From the NCBI GenBank assembly GCA_013433145.1, contig CM024169.1, positions 3,968,001-4,032,000 of the forward strand: a DNA stretch of 64,000 nt, given 5' to 3'. The notes under the pieces were generated by a model that saw nothing but the letters and a program-made list of their open reading frames with translations, was not told the DNA's origin and made no database searches. This DNA comes from Ascaris suum (lineage: Eukaryota; Nematoda; Chromadorea; Rhabditida; Ascarididae). This document shows, piece after piece, positions 26,541 through 39,589 of this stretch (position 1 is its first letter; each line of letters starts with the position of its first letter). Both the position numbers and the translations under genes were made by a program.

Positions 26541-28879
26541 TAGCTCCGGCTAATGTTCTTCATATGATGTTCTTCATGATTCATCTGCCCAACATTCTCT
26601 TTGATGCGCTAATTTTGAAAAGTTACAACTAAGCTGATATTTTATGAATGTATTTTTGAATGATATTAGCAGCTAAAATATCACATTATATTTTATTGCA
26701 TATACTTGGTCATTTTTTAGCGATTTAGGGTTTGTTTGTTCCTGAGAGCTGCGTTGACGCGTATCGTTTTGACTCCTATCACCTGTTTATGCGCTCTCTG
26801 CATTTCAGCTCTTCCTACTGTTCTCACATCCAAATATTCAATAGCAGTCACAGAGCAGTACTTCGCGAACAACACATTTTTCCAATGCAAGTTTATGCTT
26901 CATTAAGGTGCTGGCCAAATAAGGGAACTAGGCAACAAGGTTACGAGTGGGAAATCAGTGGGTGGGGAGGGAAGAGTGGGAATTGCAGATTATCTGTTGG
27001 GCTTTGTTGGTATAGCTGATATTGCTCACAGGTGGAAAATGCTCTCGCAGATTAAACAGATATTGCGTGTGTGAACAAATAGGCATCATTCTAATGTCGT
27101 TTTTTTGTATGAGCCCATAAAAAGCACCTAAAACATTCATTGATAGAAGGGGTTTGTGTGCGAATCAGTTAAACAAACCTATCATACATGGCATTTGTGA
27201 GTTCGCTATCATTTTACAGTATACTTTCCAATTAATTTTATCATTCAATAACGGCCTATTTCATTCACGAAAACTGTGAAAATTCACGCCACATAATATA
27301 CTGCTGAATAAGTTTCCCAACGTTGCTTCCATTAAACAGCGATATTCAAAGCCGCAGGATTCGACAAAGAGTTTGGTGAGTCACTCTCATAATGCTTTTA
27401 ACTTGTCCACATATCGAAAATATATTCGTAAAGAATAGTTTTGAATTGTGTATTGTTTTTTCGCTTATCTTTTGGTTCGACTTGAGTTGCGAGAAGATGC
27501 ACAACCAGTTCGACTACAAATCGGGTCTAAGTGCGAACTACGATCGGATCTGTATGCATAGTGGGCATCTAAAATTATGCAACGTTATCTTCTAAGTGAA
27601 GTGTTTTGGTGACCAAATTGCACATTGCCCTAAGCAGGTTCCTTGTCTTAGTGGGCAGAAGCACGTTTCAATTGACGCTGCAACGTCTTCGCATTCGACG
27701 ACCTTTCGCTAGTGAAACTTGATTTTATCGCTCGCAGACAACGTGTCGCGTCCGTTGCCGGTTAGCCTGCTGCTTCCTTTTTGATTATTTTTTCTTCTTT
27801 CGATGTTAATATTGGTCTTTTCACTTGCTTAAAGCGTTTGCTTTTCTAAATGAACATACCGCAAAGTTTATGCGGAAAATTAGAGCAAATGCACGATCGT
27901 AATTCACGCTTGCATTCGTTGTTATTTCCTCTTGAAATGCTTGTGACAGCATTAGTTGTACAGCATGAATTTGATTGCTGAATCTTGGTTTGGGTTTGTG
28001 CTCGCTGTGAAAGTTGAGTACGATATTCCCGATTGAAAAAAAGCACTCAGCTGTCCTATACTCAGCCACATGCAGAGGTCAAAGATCACACTGTTGCGCC
28101 ACTGGCATTTTTTATCTTCTCGTATTGAAGTGCTGCTAATCGCACAAAATTAATTGCTGTCTACGGTTTACTCCCAGAACGTGACATATGATCTTAACCA
28201 TTTACTTCTAAGGAGGCACGTCGTCCTGCTAATGGCACTTCTGTTCTGACTGTTGACGTTAAATATATGGAGGGGAGGAAAGTTGCTCAATGATAAAACG
28301 TTAGCACAGCCAGCAGGATTTCAAGGGTTCGTCTGCGGATAAACCTTTTTTTTTCGTCACAGAATAGTGCTTCTCTTTTCACAGTATTGTTTCCACAACG
28401 TAATTCTCTGGAATGGAAGGGGACCCTGACCCCCCGAATGCGTTATATGTGTATTAGACAAAATTACTCCATAATTAAAACGACGGCTGCATTTGGAAGT
28501 AACTTTATTAAAGTTTTTGAACTCATTAAAGTGGCTCTATTATTTTTCAGAGTTCGATGGAGAAGATCGTTTGAGATTTGGATCACATCCATCAACTTTC
28601 ATGCTGTACAACTAAAGCTGTAATGAATCACAAGCATTTCTATAATTGGATCACTATAATGAATTTCTAGCTTCAAATGTTTTCGATTTGAAGCTGGTGA
28701 ATAGACTGACAAAGGATAGTTGCAGAGCTGCAGCTACGCGAATGTAATTGCAGAGAGACCTCGACGTTTGCTTTGCGAATACAAGCTTGCAATAATGTAC
28801 GAAAAACCATTAATTTGCACGCGCCATCTGAGTTCCTCTCTCATGCGCTCTCATAATTTTATATTTGGAGTGCACTTCA

Positions 28880-29000
28880 TACAACGTTGTATCTATTTTT
28901 TAAAATATAGGTCTTTACCTTACTTTCCATTACGTTCAATTTGGGAATTAGTGAAGCTAGAGTTATGGAATTTGGTATATCTCATACAAAGTATACCGAA
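28880..29000 (+). repeat. Dispersed repeat family, copy
   Basis: Core CTAGAGTTATGGAATTTGG at 28957-28975, followed by TATATCTCATAC and a TATACC segment. Same orientation as the 17-kb copies. Confidence 0.6.
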
Positions 29001-29929
29001 TACTGACCTCCGAATCAATCATAGTTGATTTACTAGACTCAAAAAGAGTTATAGTTGACTCAAGATGTCGAAAAATGTGGTTCATTTTGCACTTGGTTGA
29101 GTTGCATTTTGCATCCTTCGGGTTGCAAAAAAACGGGTGATTTGTGGGGTGGATAGGTGTGAAGAACGAAATGGAAAACAGCTCATCGTAGCAATTTTTT
29201 AACGTGATTCTCGAAATTATTTTCGTATGGCATCGCTCTCTGCACTAGAATTTACCATGCATCAAAATATGCCAAAATGAAACATGCAATGCAAACGGAC
29301 AGCCATGGACGAAGCGCCTCACCTACTTACGTTTGCATAGGACGGAAATAGCAAACGGCTGCTTCCATAGTCTTCAACGATATGGTTTGTTGATGCTTTC
29401 TGCAATGCAAACACGTTGATGTCTGTTGATATTAAAACACCTATGTTGACATTACATCTCAAGTGTTCATCGATTGGCCCTTTGAAATATTTGGCTGAGT
29501 AATTCGTTATTTTGTGCTTTTGTTGGTTGTTGACTAAGGCGACTAATGTTATCAACATCAAATATAAGAAGGGAACTTTTCCCCTGAAATCTATTAGCCA
29601 CCTACTTTTCAACAAATTGAATAATTTAATCAAAAAAAGTGAGAAAGTTGCCATTTCGAAGTAAAACAAACTATGTTCTACATATAAAGAATAGGCTGTA
29701 ATATTGTGAAGGAATGTGATATGATATGCGCTCTTTTAAATTCAACTTGCCAAACTGAATGAAAAATTTAGAATTTGTGGAATAGAGAAGAGCGCTCAAC
29801 GAGTTGGTGCAATATGCGCTTTTTACATTCTGCTTGCTCCAGCAACTCCTTGCATAAATGACCAACAAGTAATGAATAAACAAAACAATACATCTATCTA
29901 TATATGTTTTGTTGTTCGACCGCATTCTT

Positions 29930-30060
29930 ATGCGCTTCTGCAACAAAGCTTCGCAGATTTTGGTATATATATATTTGTGTCTATCTATTTGTTCGATAGC
30001 TCCATTTCGTAGACCATTAAAACTAGAGTATGGAATTTTACGAAAGTACTTAAGCCATAA
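29930..30060 (+). repeat. Dispersed repeat family, copy
   Basis: A GTGTCTATCTATTTGTTCG segment, then AGACCATTAAA and the core CTAGAGTATGGAATTT at 30023-30038. The longest minus-strand open frame of the window (30195-29671) runs through this repeat and is therefore doubtful as a gene. Confidence 0.6.
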
Positions 30061-30362
30061 GACGATGACAACAACATAATTTTCCGAATTCCCAATTATA
30101 GAGACATTAGCATTTAAATGGAGTAAGAAATTTGCATAATGTGATACATTTGGGTTTTTATTTTGCATGCGATGGACTCTTGAAAATGTTATCATTTGAG
30201 AAAGGCGCAGTCAGACCACTGAACTGTGTCACTATTACTTTTCAAATTTAGCACTTTATTGGCTACATGACTATAGTGCAAAAAGTATATATCGTACCGT
30301 CTTCTCTAATATGCTTCTCCAATTGTTTGTAATGTGAATGGTGTATTTTTTCCACCTTCAAA

Positions 30363-30487
30363 TTTTCCACCAAAACAGTTAACCGGTGTATTTTCCACCA
30401 AAAAAAAACAGTTAACCGGTGTATTTTCCACCAAAAAAAACAGTTAACCGTGTATTTTCCACCAAAAAAAAACAGTTAACCGGTGTA
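30363..30487 (+). repeat. Minisatellite, four units of 28 to 33 bp
   Basis: Four adjacent units of TTTTCCACC, A(4-9), CAGTTAACCGGTGTA, differing mainly in A-run length. The flanks also share TTTTTTCCACCTTCAAA on both sides (about 30346-30363 and 30500-30516). Confidence 0.95.
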
Positions 30488-30519
30488 AATTCTGGCCAAT
30501 TTTTTCCACCTTCAAATGT

Positions 30520-33500
30520 TTGTAATTTCCTGATGAGTCGATACGCTATAGTGACTAATAGTAACGACGGTTAATGTGTGGTGTAAATTATATTTACCAC
30601 GTTTCATCAACGCAGCTTTATTGCTTCGTGAGCTCAAACCATTGGTACACGCATAGGTGCATATGCACACGCCTAGACACGACGTTGCTATAATGCGATC
30701 TTACAAATCAAATTCTCAGACGAGATTGTCGTGCTTATAGCTGCCGTATTGCAGAGAAATACCGATATAAAAGCAAATGGTATATGAACATGCGGCCAAA
30801 TAGATATATGGCCATGGCTTTGCATCTGCGCATATCCATTCAAATGATACATTAACTAACAGGGAAGTGAAGAAATAATGAATAAGCAGCGTTCAACAGG
30901 TGGCAAACGATAAACCTCTAACCTAAATGCCTTCGCATCTCTTTCATCGAGGGCAATATTTCAAAAATGATAATTTTATTTTATTTGTCATGCACTTCAG
31001 CTGTTTTGCTTTTGCATTAACTAAATGTTCTATCGTCGCACATATGCATCCGTTTACGTATTCGTCGTGTATTTTCAACTCGTTACGCAAACGAGCAATG
31101 CGATGAAATTTAGTTATTCTTATCTAAAGGGCTAAAAATAAGCGCTAAACAATAAATATCTATTCATGTTCCAGTTTCTGCATAAATAGCAAACGTAGCT
31201 CTTGCTGTGCGCTTCTCCAAATCTGCAGTTGTGAAGCGTTTTATGGGTGATTTGTCGTGTGTATTCGTTTGCGCTCTTTACTCTTTATCTATTCGGTAGT
31301 TTCACAATCACTGCAGCACAGCTTCTGAGGTGTAATAGGTACTATGAATTTCGACAACTCGATAATCAAAGCACATCGTATATTATTTCACGTCGAGTTG
31401 GCGACTTCGAAAGAGTTATATTCATTTAATGGTATTGAAAAGCTTGTGTGCATTTTATAACAATCGGTGATTGAGAGCACATTGCTGACATCAGAAAAAA
31501 CAAGCGAATCCTTTGTGGGGCGAATTAATTACCCAATTTTCCAGTTGTCCAATTCCAGTTCGTCATAAAAGTAGGAATTGATGAGGAAAAGGTACTTTGG
31601 AAGTTCACAGCCTCACACCTCAACAAGAGACATCTCCGTTTCAAAAATTTATAATAGATCCGATGATCTCAGGTACCACAGAGTGTCGTCCTGTAGCAGT
31701 GTTCAAAGTGGCCCATCAGCTTTTAAGGCATTTATAATCACTAATATATGCGCAAAATTGCATATGTTTTTTAAGCAGTCGGGATTTATAATCTGAACAC
31801 GGATAGGCCAAATAATGCAAAGAGCACTTTATAAGATATGTGCTTCGGCAAAAATACCACATAGTAGACCAACCATGCTACTGCCAAGAAATAAATAAAC
31901 TGTGCAATAATGCGATAATATTTTAAACATTTCGACCACTCATAATCATCCTCAAATTATTCTTTTTCTTCTCAATCCGGCCGGTTCAAAGTATAATCCG
32001 ACCGGACGCGAAATACGTGGAAGTTTGTTCGGCGCATACATCCGTAACTGCATTCGAATTAAATATCAGCTTAAGCATGTAGTCTAAAATGCACATTACA
32101 CCGTCAAATTTTCTGGCTCTCCGTTTAATGGTCTCCGAATGAAAACTACTCGGCAACAGACACATATAGACAGATGAATAGGGACGGGAACTAGGCTTCT
32201 ATGGTACGCTGCCCTCATGAATGTGAATTTGCAAAAAAGGAGTCTTCTTAGATGGTGCGCACGAGTCGTGAATTCAGTTGAAATATCGATGCAGCGTTGC
32301 GCACATTTTTAACCACTGGGCATTTCATTAGATTGGCTAGTTGGTGAGGGGAATTGCAAATACGCATAGCGTGATTACTCCTTTGGGATGTTTCGCTAGT
32401 TCTTCGTTAAGAAATGGAAACGCACTTTAGCGTACACAGTACTAATTTTACTAAATCAACAATGTTGTTGATGAAGTAGAAGGACTAACAATCTATTGCG
32501 CTTTGTTTGAATTTTTATGCAACTGGTACGATCGTTGGTTCCAACCAAAATGTAGATGGTGGACGGACAGCACGTGAGTCGTGCGGTATGCTTTTCTAAT
32601 TGCCATTTTGTGGGGGGTTTTTTGGGCATACAAATAGATTTGCTCGATCATTCGAAAAAAAAACCTGTTGCCTGCGTTCTTTCTTTCTCTATAAACAGCT
32701 TTTGTCTTCATTTGAATAATTATAATATCTTTTCATTCTTTTAAAGTAATTCCTATGTGAATTCTGCTCACTTCCGTGTTTTCGCTCATCGATCCGTATA
32801 GTGATGTAAACTTTCGACAGATTCTGTCTATGACATAACTACCTGTCGTGACGGCATACTGCAAAGTAGGAGAACACTGCACAACACTCAGAAAGAATCC
32901 CTCGTTTAGGCGATTCTCAAGTTGGCTATAGTCCATCCAGAGGATCGAAACTGTGTTCGCTTGCAACGCATAAGCAGAAACTGTGGCCCAAAAATATGCA
33001 ATTCACTTTTATTTGTACCTTCCAAAAGAATGTAATTCTTCGATAGATCGATAAAAGATTGTTCACATGATGCGTTTATCTCTAGCAGTATTTTCTTATT
33101 ACTAATATAATGCCAATAGAATTTGTCGCATTGCTATCAACTAGGTTTAAGATGATTTTGCGTTATGGTTACTGACGTAAGAAAGTACGGACAGGGATAT
33201 CCTCAACTCCTCAATGAATCTTTTCCAAACCCTTCACAGAGGAGATGAAACGTTTCAAAGGTCATACTTAATGTATATGTGATATAACGGTACCTCATTA
33301 TACGCTAGACCATACGTTTATTTCACCTTCAAAATCTAAAAAAAAAGGAAACGGGAAAGCCAAACTGAAGAAACTGAAAGATAATTTTGAATATATCAGA
33401 CACATCGTGTCTGATATATTCTATTTTTTTCACTCAATAGATCAGTGACCGGAGTGCTGAAGACTCTGAAATGAACTAAAAATAGATTATTCCATAATGC

Positions 33501-35330
33501 TTCACAACGTGAACGGCCCCTGAATTATTACTGGTGATGCAACGAATCGCAACGATTGCTAAAAATGCGCATTTCAACGCTGTTTTGAGGTGCAAATTTC
33601 TTTTTTGACATCTGCATAGTTAATTATCACAATCTCTTTAAGGGAATTCTCTCACACATAAAATTCTTGAATTCTTCCATGTTGAGTTGCTTATCTCTTT
33701 CGCTATCGACGTTTCGACGTTCGCTTATTTTCGTTTCAAAAATTCCTGGATTTCACTTGGAGCTCTGTATATTCTTTGTGAATTTCGCAAGACATCAATA
33801 TCTACAACGCAGAGATATTAAATTGCTCGAAATCGCGAAATGACAATAAGTACTTCTGCGTTGAGTGAATTATCGCCGAATGAAAGTTGCTTTCGTCAAG
33901 AAACTTTATCAAAGAGAACAAAGTAATGCGGCATATATGCGTATTCAAATTCCTTCCTCAGAAAATCATCGGTTTGTGCATCTCACTTGGTGTTATTCAC
34001 TAGCGCTGATACGGTCGTGTGAGTTTTTTTTTTTTGTATTCTTTAACTGCTTCCTTTGTTGAATTTATTCTGCACGAGTTTCTAACGTAGTCTTAATTGA
34101 CAAAAGAACAGTTGTGATTGAAAATCGAATATATCTTCATTGAAAATTTTCCCATCAAATGGCTTATGCAAATTTCTAGGAAATTTTGTTCGTTTCTTGC
34201 GCTGTATTTGGACAGAGACCTCTTGAAATAGGTGGCCTGAATCAAACACTTGGTAGAGGGGAATGCTACGGCAACCAGAAATTACCGTGATGAACCAAGG
34301 CTCCGGAAAATCGACATTACTAATTGTTGTAGCATAGCCACACTTTAAAATGTACCATCGAATTAAAATATTTCTCAGAATGTTTGATTAGCTGTGTTAA
34401 AGACGCAGTTGTGATTGTGAAGAACGGTGCACTAGGAAAAAGCCAATCGATGGGGCGTCATGTCCTCCGTTCGTTGAACACTTCAGCGAGCGAAATATTC
34501 CCACTTGTGCATATACGGTTCGCATCTTTCGAATATATTCCCATTTGTGCTAATATGAAAAATTAGCCCCTTTCATTATCTTCTAATTCATAAACAGACA
34601 TTCCGCTGCCCAATTTTTGACAAAATTTTGCAGACGTCATTCGAATATCAAAAATATGCTAAGCAGAAAAAGCTCATCGGCCGCACATATGTGTAAATCT
34701 TGCCTAATTTTAGGCTCCTGAATTGAGAATATCAAAAAATTCAAAATTTAATAAATGCCGAAGAAAGATTTCTAAGATACGACTTGATTCGCATTCAGTC
34801 AGCTCTTGATTTGATGAAGGAAATTTTTTGAGATAGATCTTCCAGAAATTTTTCACGTTTCCGCACAATTGTGCATTTCTTGGAGAAGTAGTTGCACTGC
34901 TCGAATTGATTTTCAAGCACTCAACCTTAAATCTATTAAGATGAGGGATATATTTGCATTTTTGGCTGCGGCAAACAGTTTTCGATTAGCGACATCAGCT
35001 GAAAACTTTCTAATAAGGCGAAGCGAATTTGGAAAGTATGTCGAGCGAAGGCGGCCAAGAAACTTTTTTTCGAGAGGATCGGGCGAATCGACTTTTCTTT
35101 TTAAGCACACGAATGGAACTTCTCACGCAGCACGCAAGAGTTAATTTCCTTGCAGCGCGCTCTTTATAGTAGTCAGCTTCGAACGGTCTGCGCAGAGATT
35201 TTCGGAAAACATCACATAACAATTGTGCACATCAATCTCGTTCTGTGTGGAATATATCGAAGCAACTCACAAAGGTTGCGCACAGGTAATCTATCGGGGA
35301 CCCTTGTAGATCGCGTCGAGTCTATTATAA
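30520..35330. other. No recognisable gene
   Basis: AT-rich sequence apart from the hairpin at 33.4 kb. A possible short exon at about 31610-31671 (PHTSTRDISVSKIYNR, donor CTCAG then GTACCA) is noted, but it is too short to claim. Confidence 0.45.
33389..33421. repeat. Perfect 15-bp hairpin
   Basis: Arms 33389-33403 and 33407-33421 (GAATATATCAGACAC and its exact reverse complement) around loop ATC, followed by a T run at 33424-33430. No gene is recognised nearby. Confidence 0.92.
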
Positions 35331-35336
35331 TGCTAA

Positions 35337-35352
35337 GGGGGGGGGGGGGGGG
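35337..35352. repeat. Poly-G tract (16)
   Basis: Sixteen consecutive G. A further ten occur at 35798-35807. Confidence 0.92.
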
Positions 35353-35590
35353 AGGGGAAGGGGCTACGCTATCTATTTTGCGGCAAGTAGAACGTGCTCT
35401 TATCATTAGCGAGTAAATATTTCGGCATTCTGCTTTTGATTACCATCTCCAGCTGTGGCCGAGATTTTTTGGTCATCGAATGGAATTAGACTCTAATCAA
35501 GGGATGAGTCTAGCCGAATTTTGGTTATATTCTGGACCGCAGAGGTAGGTGATAAGGGCATGACACTTTCCTTCCAAATCATATATTAAG

Positions 35591-35697
35591 TTGCGAAGCA
35601 ACAGCACGCTTCGTCGTTTAAAACATTGGCCACTGCTGTGCAACATTGGGCAAGAAAATCACCTCAGGAAATTCTGCCTTTGGCGACGTTCAAAGAC
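35591..35697 (+). CDS. Candidate exon, unidentified
   Basis: After a weak acceptor (TATTAAG) the frame reads VAKQQHASSFKTLATAVQHW and on to EILPLATFKD before a GTTTAC donor. The composition looks like a globular protein, but no family is recognised and no partner exon was found. It remains open to 36063 if not spliced, crossing a poly-G tract. Confidence 0.2.
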
Positions 35698-36069
35698 GTT
35701 TACAATTCTGCATTTCCATCCGATTCCCTCAACGGCGCCTTTAGTAGTTTCAATTGTGGTTCGATCTGTATCCTTTCGTTTTTTGGCGGGGCGGGGAGGG
35801 GGGGGGGAAGAAGGGGGATTGTGTCTGGTCTTTTTCAAAGAACAATAGGGGAAGATCAGCCGTATTTTGCGTCGCATTCGTCCTGCAATTTTTGGACCCA
35901 TCGTTCCTTTCTGTCTCTTTGCACATCCACTGCTGGACCGTGGGTGCAGATTCAGCTTCTAACTGCGACCAGGAGTGAGGAGGGGTTGTCGATGTATGTC
36001 TATGTGGGACTTACTTTCTGCGATATCTTCCAGATGCTTTACAAAGTGCTTATTCCTGGTTAGGCTGAA

Positions 36070-39000
36070 AATTGCATGATTTGACACCTGGAAATTACTC
36101 AGCACGTTGTTAAATGTACCTCTTTACCAGCTTGAGACAGGAATATATTTATAACTAGAGCATCTTTTTTTCGAAGAACAACAAGATAGCCATTCTCAAG
36201 ACCTTTTAGCTTGCACTCCTTATATATTTATACTTTCTTCTCCTCTTCCCTTGCAACCTAAATTCCTTCGTTCTTTTCTAATTCTATCACCCACGATGCA
36301 TCGAATAAAGCGATCCAAAGGGGCGGGCTAGTAGAGAAGAGTCGTTTATGCGTACGGGATGGTTCACCCAAGGGAGAGTGTGGCGAGAGGTGAAGGCACT
36401 GTGTAATTTATATTCATTGATTTGCTTTTGTTGATGATATTGCTAGTGTTCAATTATGTATCAAGTCAATATACTTTCATTCTATGAGGTATATTTATTT
36501 ATTAATCGTCGGTTTATTTTTACACATCCTAATGTGCGCATTTTGTATTTTATAAGATACATTTGAAAATATATCTCACACATCGAATATAAGCGCCGTT
36601 GTGGTTATAAATCGCCGTATGGTTTCGTTGAAGTTTATTATAGAGATAGACAAATGATTACAAATTCCGTCGAGAAATCTGAAGACCATTTACAGCAATA
36701 GTTTATTTGTACTGAGTAATCAAAAAATTTTTGCGAGATGTTTTAATATGAATCTTTATATATTTTAACTTTGCTCTGAAATGTTTCACTCATCTTCGCG
36801 ATTATTTTAAAATTTTCAAAAATAACGAAGAATTAAAAATGATAGGAAATTTCTACAAAATTACTGTCGATAAAGGAGAATAAACGAAGAAAAACTCAAA
36901 CAAGAAACGAAATAAAAAATGACGATATATCACAACGTGTATGCTATTTATTGAACTCATCATATCGTATGTTGTGTATGTTTTAGCAACGCTCATCGTT
37001 TTCTTATTTATTTATTTTTAGATTCGTTTTTCTTGGAACACGATCTTCTCTATTTTCAGAAGGATTTCGTGGATTTCCAAGGTTTATCGTTGGTAGGTAA
37101 ACGATTTCTTTCTTCTTACTATAATATCAATGCTTTACATTAGCGTCCTTGGCATTATTATTTTTTCCTTCCAGAATTCTCTCCTCACCTTAAAAGTATA
37201 TTGGCATTCTGTTTCCTGACTAGGATGTTATCGCTGATGATGACATAGCCAACATTTGATTGCTTTTTCGCCGCCACGAATCCTTTTCCTTCGCGAATAA
37301 TCGTTTATAAATGAGAAAGGGAGTATGATGATCTTGCCGAGGTGTTGTATGCGAGCGCTTGCAATTCCCAGTGGCTTAAAAGAATTTGTCGATCAGATAA
37401 TCGAAAGGGGAAAGCATCGCGAGAATCCAAGACTTATTACTGCGGATGACCAGATCTTGAGATGAAGAAATTTCAAAAAACACGCTCGGGACTTCAGTAA
37501 TTATTTCCTTCATCCTATCCTATGCTAATATAAATGAAATCGTTTTTGATGGAGTGGATTAGCACAAACTTTTGCAGTTATTTGCCTTCTTCAACTACTA
37601 ATTCATCATGTTGTCACTTCTTTCTGCATCATTTAGGACATTGTTCCGGTGGAAAATCCACAAATAAAACGCTTTCAGGAATTGTTCGCGCTATATATAC
37701 ATTTATATATTTATATTTATATTTGCACTTATATTCATATGTATAATGATGGCATCAAAATGGAAATTAAATTTTGCATTCATTACAAAGTGATAAAATC
37801 ACACACCGTTGCTTATTCTACTCTTCATTTCCATGAGCAGTCACTTCTATAGCAGTTTTTTTTGTATAAAGAAGAACAAAAGTTCAAAGATCAAATTTTT
37901 CTTGCTTAAAATATATAATTTCAATATTTATCACCACCATTATATTCAGTCGAAATTCTGAAGAAATATTTTTGGAGACATTTCAATTTATTTCAACGAT
38001 TGTTCTTTCTTTCTTTTTTCATTCGCTAGTCAAGGAAATTCTTTTTTATGCTTGATACATTTGCTGTATGAATTGTATTTCACAAAGGCTCAAGAGAGAA
38101 ATACAAAAAAAGGCGCCGAAAAGCAAAGAAGCGTTTTGAAAGAGCGAATAGAAATGCGAATAACGTTGATTTATCGAGTGCAATAGGCGTTTCCTTGCTT
38201 AAGAATATATGTGCTATTTCGTCTATTTTGCTTTCATTTATGCTTTCTTTCTTCAATTTTTTTTTCAATTCTGAAATAACCTTACATATAGAATTCCAGA
38301 ATAATTGATAAATTTCAAAAGTTCATTGATTCTAATTTGCTCTTATTTCAGCTTTATTTCTATCACTTATCATTTCTATAATTTAAGTCTTTTGTCATCG
38401 ATATTATTTGATAGTATTGCAATCTCTAATTTCATAAATTTGGACGTTGAGGTTTTTTCGATGCATGTTAAGAGAAACGAAAACGAAACAACGGTTCTTA
38501 TATCTTCGTGATGAATTGCCTCTCGAAAAACTATTGTTTTTCAAACTTCATCTTTTCCTTATCGTAAATTCTCGCTCTCATTTTGAAAACATACCAGAAG
38601 AAGTACGCATTTCCAAGGTTTCCATTTTTTAGGAGAGTGAGAGGTCTTCGCAAAGGTGTTCTGTAATCGAAGAAAATCGCTTTCATAGAAATATCCAGTT
38701 GTCCATTTAAAGAAAAGATTATTGAAATGCGCTAGAGAACTTGTTATATTTTATCAGCTATTCGGTCCTCAAGAATTATGAGTCAGAAAGGAAAAGCTAA
38801 TATTTCAAGCAATACAACACTTCAACCATCGAAACTTAGGAATGAGGGTAAATCTACTTCAAGCGGTAATTTATTTAGTTGAACTGGTAGACTTTCAAAG
38901 CGCGAAAGGCGTTTGAATAAATTCAAAAGTTAGTGCACTTTCATTGAAAAATGTCGTTAAGGCGTGCCAAGGAACGTGATGTCTTTCGACCGCAGAGAGT

Positions 39001-39440
39001 CTTAAGGAACTTGTCTTCTATATCCAACAGGCCGAACGACGTTACGTCCACTCCGAGACTGAAGGCTAGGCCCATTTGCAGGTCCTCTTATGCAGTAATT
39101 TATTTTCGTTAAATGCAATGGAGTATTCAGCAAAATGTTTTAAACAATCTCTATTAGATGGCCGAAATATTAATATTTGTCGCTAATGTTTCATCGAGAA
39201 TATGAATTATTTTTATTCGCTTATTGATTTATGTTTGAGGGCTCTTGAGGCACTCTGAAGGAAGTTGTCTTTATCATCAGCAAGTGCTAAGAGATGGCGC
39301 TTAATTTTTTTGTTTTAGTGGAAGAGGACTTTCGACATCTAGGGAGAACTAGGCCTCAGGATGTTCCTACAAGAACTTCATGATACCAGAGAACGCAGTT
39401 TTTTCTTTTGATGATGCACAGACACAAATATACATGTGCT
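36070..39440. other. No recognisable gene
   Basis: Very AT-rich sequence with T- and A-rich runs and only short chance open frames. Confidence 0.5.
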
Positions 39441-39445
39441 AGCAT

Positions 39446-39585
<140 letters not shown>

Positions 39586-39589
39586 TTTT

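Noticed and set aside
30363..30487. Regular direct repeats considered as a CRISPR-like array
   Set aside because: Units are adjacent with no spacers, and the context is eukaryotic. It is a minisatellite.
31526..31548. TTAATTACCCAATTTT, resembling the nematode SL1 leader
   Set aside because: Only about eleven bases match, the donor GT expected after the leader is missing, and no Sm-like site was recognised downstream. It is not an SL RNA gene.
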